This document shows, piece after piece, positions 7,189 to 10,365 of a stretch of 10,365 nucleotides of DNA. The stretch's first letter is position 1, and every line of letters begins with the position of its first letter. The stretch spans positions 1-10,365 of the forward strand of contig JAZQIO010000046.1 in NCBI GenBank assembly GCA_045541135.1. The letters are read 5' to 3'. The notes below the pieces were generated by a model. It was not told the DNA's origin, made no database searches, and saw only the letters and a list, made by a program, of their open reading frames with translations. Both the position numbers and the translations under genes were made by a program. The DNA comes from CAZNKU01 sp045541135 (GTDB lineage: Bacteria; Bacillota; Clostridia; Monoglobales; Firm-18).

Positions 7189-7203
7189 AATATTATCACA
7201 AAA

Positions 7204-7716
7204 CTATTCATCACTATCTATTTTTTCAAAATATGTTTTAAGATGAACAATATGCACAACCGCAATAATAAGACCTCTGCACATCTGTTTTTCTTCGGAA
7301 TTAGTCACACCTACTTCCTTCACCTTATCGGAAATTCCGAAGATGTTAAGAAGCATATTTTCAAGTTCCGTACAAAAATAGTCATATGCAACCTGAGGTT
7401 CATACAGCTCCTTTTGAATATCCAGCAATTTTTTTATATTTTCCATAGAAAGAGCATTTTTCGCAATGGCAATAAAAAACAGATATGCAATCTGCAGAGC
7501 GCTGTACTGCTTTTTCACAGGATTTGAAATTAATCCTTTCTTTACATAATTGCTTATCATAGAGCCTGTTATTTCCCACCCTAAAGGTGAAATAAAACCG
7601 TTAATATATTTAGTTGTCTGGTCTAAATATAGCCCAACATCCGGAAGCTCGTGAAATCTTGGTAATCTGAAAGACTTTATAGTTTCCGTAATATTGGATT
7701 TATCTGAAGTTTTCAT
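7204..7716 (-). CDS. DUF1836-family protein, putative transcriptional regulator
   Basis: The 170-residue protein has the DUF1836 hallmarks: LPRFHELPDVGLYLDQ (18-33), a helix-turn-helix-like stretch SMISNYVKKGLI (52-63), and NPVKKQYSALQIAYL (65-79). Family proteins are common in Firmicutes and usually described as MerR-like HTH proteins of unknown target. The C-terminal half is helical, without a recognised effector domain. No Shine-Dalgarno site precedes the ATG, but a good promoter (7723-7751) places the transcription start at that ATG, so the message is probably leaderless. No alternative start precedes the LPR motif. It is divergent from degV and the shared palindrome suggests self-control, which is inference. 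Confidence 0.85.
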   Translation of the reverse strand: MKTSDKSNITETIKSFRLPRFHELPDVGLYLDQTTKYINGFISPLGWEITGSMISNYVKKGLISNPVKKQYSALQIAYLFFIAIAKNALSMENIKKLLDIQKELYEPQVAYDYFCTELENMLLNIFGISDKVKEVGVTNSEEKQMCRGLIIAVVHIVHLKTYFEKIDSDE

Positions 7717-7722
7717 AAATAC

Positions 7723-7751
7723 ATTTTACTACTCATCGCCCTTTATGTCAA
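7723..7751 (-). promoter_or_regulatory. Promoter of the DUF1836 gene, predicted leaderless start
   Basis: On the minus strand TTGACA (7751 to 7746), a 17-base spacer and TAAAAT (7728 to 7723) form a near-consensus promoter. Only six bases separate the -10 box from the A of the ATG at 7716, where transcription would begin. Confidence 0.7.
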
Positions 7752-7764
7752 TAATATATTGACA
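7746..7764. promoter_or_regulatory. Palindrome joining two divergent -35 boxes, candidate operator
   Basis: TGTCAATA-ATA-TATTGACA is a perfect 8+3+8 dyad. Its outer hexamers are the -35 boxes of the DUF1836 gene (minus) and of degV (plus). A protein bound here would block both promoters. Confidence 0.5.
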
Positions 7765-7787
7765 AAAATTCCATATGCAGTTATAAT
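7759..7787 (+). promoter_or_regulatory. Consensus promoter of degV
   Basis: TTGACA (7759-7764), exactly 17 bases, then TATAAT (7782-7787) is a perfect housekeeping promoter. The start is expected near 7794, giving a leader of about 57 bases. Confidence 0.85.
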
Positions 7788-7794
7788 ATTCTTG

Positions 7795-7821
7795 GTAATC
7801 GGTTATTCAAAACCCGATTAC
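7795..7821 (+). other. 5' leader hairpin of degV
   Basis: GTAATCGG (7795-7802) and CCGATTAC (7814-7821) form an 8-bp perfect stem with an 11-base loop at the very start of the predicted message. It could stabilise the RNA or act as a DNA operator. No T-run follows, so it is not a terminator. Confidence 0.5.
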
Positions 7822-7850
7822 AAGATTCCAAAAATGCAGAAGGTGAAAAA

Positions 7851-8684
7851 ATGAATTATAAAATAGTTACGGATTCATCGGCAAATATTTTAAAATCGGA
7901 TGTTCTGAGCCTTTCATCCGTACCGATGAAGATAAGGGTTGAAGATATAGAATATGTTGACGACGAAAACGTAAACATAGAAGAAATGACAAGTCATTTA
8001 AAGCGTATAAAGACAAAATCCACAACCTCTTGTCCTTCCCCTGACGAATACATAGAGGCTTTCGGGGATGCAGACAGAATTTTTTGCACAACCATAACAA
8101 GCAACCTTTCGGGAAGCTACAATGCTGCAATGCTTGCAAAAAACGTTTTTGAAAGCGAAAATCCCGATAAAAAAGTTTTTGTTATAGATACTCTTTCCGC
8201 CGGTCCTGAAATTACACTTATAATAGAAAAGCTTGAAGAGCTTATTTTATCAGGCGAAGAATATGAAAGCATATGTGAAAAAATTACGGAATACTGCAAG
8301 CATACACATCTTTATTTTTCTCTTGAATCCCTCAAGAATTTTGCAAATAACGGACGTGTCAGCCCTGCTGTTGCAAAAATTACAGGTATTTTAGGTATAC
8401 GCCTTGTGGGCAAGGCAAGCGACGAGGGTACTTTAGAGCCCACCAACAAACCAAGGGGAGAAAAGAAAGCCATTGAAATAATATTTGAAAACCTGAAAAA
8501 AACAGGCTATAATGGCGGAAAAGTTATAATTTCACATACTGAAAATGAAGGGGCGGCAAATACTTTAAGCGATATGATAGTATCGGAATTTCCAAACGCA
8601 AATATTGGTATAACAAAAAACAGAGCACTTTGCAGTTTTTATGCAGAGCCCGGTGGATTCCTTGTAGGATTTGAAGGAAATTAA
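7851..8684 (+). CDS. DegV-family fatty-acid-binding protein (FakB-like)
   Basis: DegV/FakB proteins bind a fatty acid in the cytosol and present it to the kinase FakA for phosphorylation before phospholipid synthesis. The 277-residue length is normal. The N-terminal EDD fold begins KIVTDSSANI (4-13). Binding-site motifs follow: STTSCPSP (57-64), ITSNLSGSYNAA (82-93), SLESLKNFANNGRVS (157-171) and the C-terminal FYAEPGGFLVGFEG (263-276). The usual GGR turn is NGR here. The start has AAGGTG about six bases upstream and a perfect promoter. No fakA is in the window, and many Firmicutes carry several degV copies, so the exact lipid role is unknown. A strong terminator follows. Confidence 0.92.
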   Translation: MNYKIVTDSSANILKSDVLSLSSVPMKIRVEDIEYVDDENVNIEEMTSHLKRIKTKSTTSCPSPDEYIEAFGDADRIFCTTITSNLSGSYNAAMLAKNVFESENPDKKVFVIDTLSAGPEITLIIEKLEELILSGEEYESICEKITEYCKHTHLYFSLESLKNFANNGRVSPAVAKITGILGIRLVGKASDEGTLEPTNKPRGEKKAIEIIFENLKKTGYNGGKVIISHTENEGAANTLSDMIVSEFPNANIGITKNRALCSFYAEPGGFLVGFEGN

Positions 8685-8723
8685 CATAATATATAAAATA
8701 ATTAACATTTAAAAACGCAAATA

Positions 8724-8751
8724 TTGAATTTTAATAGGATGATGCTATAAT
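8724..8751 (+). promoter_or_regulatory. Promoter of the propeller gene, nested in the degV terminator
   Basis: TTGAAT (8724-8729), a 16-base spacer and TATAAT (8746-8751) give a plausible promoter. The -10 box is within the loop of the hairpin at 8732-8766. Starting near 8758, the message would contain only the downstream arm and so escape termination. Confidence 0.5.
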
Positions 8752-8772
8752 AAAATCATCCTATTATTTTTT
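8732..8772 (+). terminator. Intrinsic terminator of degV
   Basis: TAATAGGATGAT (8732-8743) and ATCATCCTATTA (8755-8766) form a 12-bp perfect stem with an 11-base loop, followed by six T. It ends about 14 bases before the next start codon, so degV read-through into the propeller gene should be blocked. Confidence 0.8.
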
Positions 8773-8785
8773 AGAGGTGAATAAA

Positions 8786-10000
8786 ATGGAACACGAAAAT
8801 TTCGGCAAATGCTTAGATGCAAAATTCCCTGTAAGGGTTATAAATCCTGATGACGGATATTATTACTTTTTTGGTTATTACGACCTTAATGCGTACCACG
8901 AAAACGGTAAATACCACCTTGCAAACAGAGTAAAATTTATGGACAGACTTCCAACAAAGGACGATGTTTGTGAGCTTGGCTACATTGACCTTGAAACGAA
9001 GGAGTTTACAAAGTTTGCGGAAACTACTGCGTGGAATTTCCAGCAGGGTGCGCTGATGAGCTACAACAAAGCAAATTACGATGAGGTTTTTTATAATGTG
9101 CGTGGTGGTGAATATGACTACCAAACCTGTATACACAATCTAAAAACAGGTGAAAAAAGATATACAGACCGTGCCTGTGCAAATGTATCCCTTGACGGCA
9201 AGCTTGGACTTGCCGTAAACTTCAACAGAATTTACGACTTCCGCCCCGGCTACGGATATTCCGATGTTAAAGACAAATGGTATGATGTTCCTCAGCCCGA
9301 TGACGACGGTGTATACCTTGTAGATATGGAAACGGGCAAAAGTAAGCTTATACTTTCAATTGCACAAATGCTAAAAGCATTTCCAAACGAAGTGTATCCT
9401 GATGCAAAATTCCTTATAAATCACATTACCTTTAACCCAAGCGGTAACAGATTTTTATTACTGCTCAGAAACTTCTGGGACGAAAGTGCACCCGGTTGGC
9501 TTACAACCCTTATAACTTCCGACCTTGAAGGTAATATGTACGAGCTTATACACAATGGATTTGTTTCGCACTATCACTGGAAAAATGACAGTCAGGTTAT
9601 GTTTTACTGCGAATGTGACGATATACGCGGTGTACATCTTCTTGATGATTTGTCACATAATTACACAACCTATGCAGACCCCGACCTTACATTTGACAAA
9701 AAAGTTCACGGCGAAACCTTTAATGACATTCATTGCCTGTATTCACCAAATCAAAGATACTTTATAGGTGACGGCTATCCACGCCCTGACCATTGCAGAC
9801 ACATTTACCTTTACGACACAGTAACAGATGAATGTGAAATAATCTTAAAAGACTATACATGGCAAGAACCCATAGGTGATATAAGATGTGACCTTCATAA
9901 CCGTTGGAATGTTAAAGGTGATAAAATTTCCTTTGACTCTACACGCAACGGCAAAAGAGAAATATGCGAGGTTGATGTTTCAACACTGGAACATAATTAA
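8786..10000 (+). CDS. Beta-propeller protein resembling oligogalacturonate lyase (PL22/TolB-like)
   Basis: This 404-residue protein has repeated strands of the type 'DG/NG-x-x-x-Y-x-D-x-x-T/D-G', as in six- or seven-bladed propellers: YIDLETKEF (67-75), HNLKTGEK (117-124), YLVDMETGKSKLIL (177-190), YLYDTVTDECEIIL (341-354) and FDSTRNGKREICEVD (383-397). A conserved N-terminal YYFFGYYD (26-33) and RPGYGYSD (153-160) suggest an uncharacterised family seen near glycan-processing genes, which I recall but cannot check. Histidines in SHYHW (261-265), NDIHCLYSP (313-321) and CDLHNRW (369-375) recall the metal-binding His set of PL22. There is no signal peptide, so it is cytosolic. The ATG at 8786 is chosen because GAGGTG (8774-8779) is six bases upstream; a GTG at 8777 lies within that site. 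The exact function is not established. Confidence 0.7.
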   Translation: MEHENFGKCLDAKFPVRVINPDDGYYYFFGYYDLNAYHENGKYHLANRVKFMDRLPTKDDVCELGYIDLETKEFTKFAETTAWNFQQGALMSYNKANYDEVFYNVRGGEYDYQTCIHNLKTGEKRYTDRACANVSLDGKLGLAVNFNRIYDFRPGYGYSDVKDKWYDVPQPDDDGVYLVDMETGKSKLILSIAQMLKAFPNEVYPDAKFLINHITFNPSGNRFLLLLRNFWDESAPGWLTTLITSDLEGNMYELIHNGFVSHYHWKNDSQVMFYCECDDIRGVHLLDDLSHNYTTYADPDLTFDKKVHGETFNDIHCLYSPNQRYFIGDGYPRPDHCRHIYLYDTVTDECEIILKDYTWQEPIGDIRCDLHNRWNVKGDKISFDSTRNGKREICEVDVSTLEHN

Positions 10001-10030
10001 AATTTTTCAAGGATTATACAGAACATATTA

Positions 10031-10065
10031 AAAAAGACAGTATTAAATTACTGTCTTTTTATAAA
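10031..10065 (+). terminator. Intrinsic terminator of the propeller gene
   Basis: AAAAAGACAGTA (10031-10042) and TACTGTCTTTTT (10049-10060) form a 12-bp stem with a TTAAAT loop. The T-run belongs to the stem's 3' arm. It shares the GACAGTA core with the GH94 terminator at 388-420. Confidence 0.8.
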
Positions 10066-10093
10066 TTCAAGTATAGTTATAATGTCTCCGACG

Positions 10094-10174
10094 GGGTACT
10101 TTTGTCACAAAAGTACCCAAAACGCGAGGGTTTCGATTCCCTCGCGCTCCTAAACGACAAGGGCTCTGCCCTTG
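10094..10174. repeat. Cluster of three palindromes downstream of the propeller gene
   Basis: Three hairpins lie in a row: GGGTACTTTTG/CAAAAGTACCC (10094-10118, 3-base loop), CGCGAGGG/CCCTCGCG (10123-10146) and CAAGGGC/GCCCTTG (10158-10174). The first matches the type seen at 334-361. They are GC-rich in an AT-rich setting and carry no reading frame, so they are probably a dispersed repeat. Together with 10175-10365 they fill the 3' gene-free stretch. Confidence 0.6.
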
Positions 10175-10205
10175 ACCCGTTCTGAGGGTTACTTTATTTT
10201 ATATA

Positions 10206-10319
10206 TTAAAGTTTTGTGCTTTCCATCAAATCCAAAATCTTCGTGCCGTCGCCATATGCGAACTTATCGCACTGGCTCCTAAAATCATTGTTCAGCAGCG
10301 GTAATTGATAACAATGATT
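10206..10319 (-). pseudogene. Possible eroded C-terminal tail of an unknown gene
   Basis: A minus-strand frame ends at TAA (10208 to 10206) and is open for 37 codons back to a stop at 10322. It has no start. Its last part includes CDKFAYGDGTKILDLMEST, which reads like a real protein terminus; the YGDG piece weakly recalls UDP-GlcNAc 2-epimerase tails, but the usual residues after it are missing. It may be a gene remnant cut by the repeat around it, or chance. Confidence 0.25.
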
Positions 10320-10339
10320 TTACACTTGATTTTGGATTT
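10228..10339. repeat. Asymmetric large inverted repeat
   Basis: Two arm pairs are nested: AAATCCAAAATC (10228-10239) with GATTTTGGATTT (10328-10339), 12 bp perfect, and TAAAATCATTGTT (10280-10292) with AACAATGATTTTA (10310-10322), 13 bp perfect. Between the arms the left side has 40 bases, the right side five. This looks like an inverted duplication with a deletion in one arm. Confidence 0.6.
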
Positions 10340-10343
10340 TCTG

Positions 10344-10365
10344 TTTGTGCTCATTCTGTGGCACA
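10344..10365 (-). repeat. Partial inverted copy of the motif at 102-122
   Basis: Read on the minus strand, these 22 bases match TGTGCCACTGATGAGCACAAA (102-122) except for one substitution and one extra base. The window ends here, so the full extent is unseen. Confidence 0.5.

Noticed and set aside
8777..8785. GTG start for the propeller gene
   Set aside because: The GTG lies inside the GAGGTG ribosome site; the ATG at 8786 has correct spacing.
10123..10150. tRNA T-arm-like hairpin (GGG-TTTCGATT-CCC) ending CGCGCTCC
   Set aside because: The loop has eight bases, not seven, and there is no matching acceptor strand, D-arm or anticodon arm upstream.

Overview
The window looks like the chromosome of a low-GC Gram-positive bacterium of the class Clostridia, probably a gut or anaerobic species. 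The signs are AT-rich spacers, purine-rich Shine-Dalgarno sites (GGAGG, GAGGTG, AAGGTG), near-consensus TTGACA/TATAAT promoters, and a gene set typical of Clostridia: DUF1836 and DegV proteins, a GH94-type phosphorylase and an AraC-type regulator. I cannot name a species. I see no rRNA, tRNA, CRISPR array or phage gene.

Layout. Bases 1-454 hold no gene. They carry a ~221-bp element with inverted-repeat ends, several strong palindromes, and the terminator of the next gene. A GH94-like glycoside phosphorylase (455-2920, minus) is divergent from an AraC-family regulator (3074-3934, plus); their shared spacer carries a 16-bp direct repeat with one mismatch. Next are the last two genes of arginine synthesis on the minus strand: argG (5820-7052), then argH (4185-5558), each with its own terminator. 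Two direct copies of an ~83-bp structured repeat flank argH; its outer stem shows compensating base changes between copies. A DUF1836 putative regulator (7204-7716, minus) and a DegV/FakB-like fatty-acid-binding protein (7851-8684, plus) share a compact divergent promoter whose two -35 boxes form one palindrome. The DUF1836 message is predicted to be leaderless. A cytosolic beta-propeller protein resembling oligogalacturonate lyases (8786-10000, plus) follows, with its -10 box inside the loop of the degV terminator. Bases 10001-10365 hold no intact gene: they carry a terminator, palindromic repeats, a possible eroded gene tail and part of a motif also found inverted near the left end.

Function. 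argG and argH convert citrulline plus aspartate to arginine. Two ArgR-box-like palindromes over the argG promoter suggest repression by arginine. The phosphorylase and the AraC protein form a likely sugar-utilisation pair, substrate unknown. The DUF1836 protein is a candidate regulator of itself and degV. The propeller protein may act on uronate-rich glycans, but this is inference. The most novel signals lie between genes: the structured repeat flanking argH, the mirrored palindromic repeats at both ends, the leaderless divergent promoter, and the promoter nested in a terminator.
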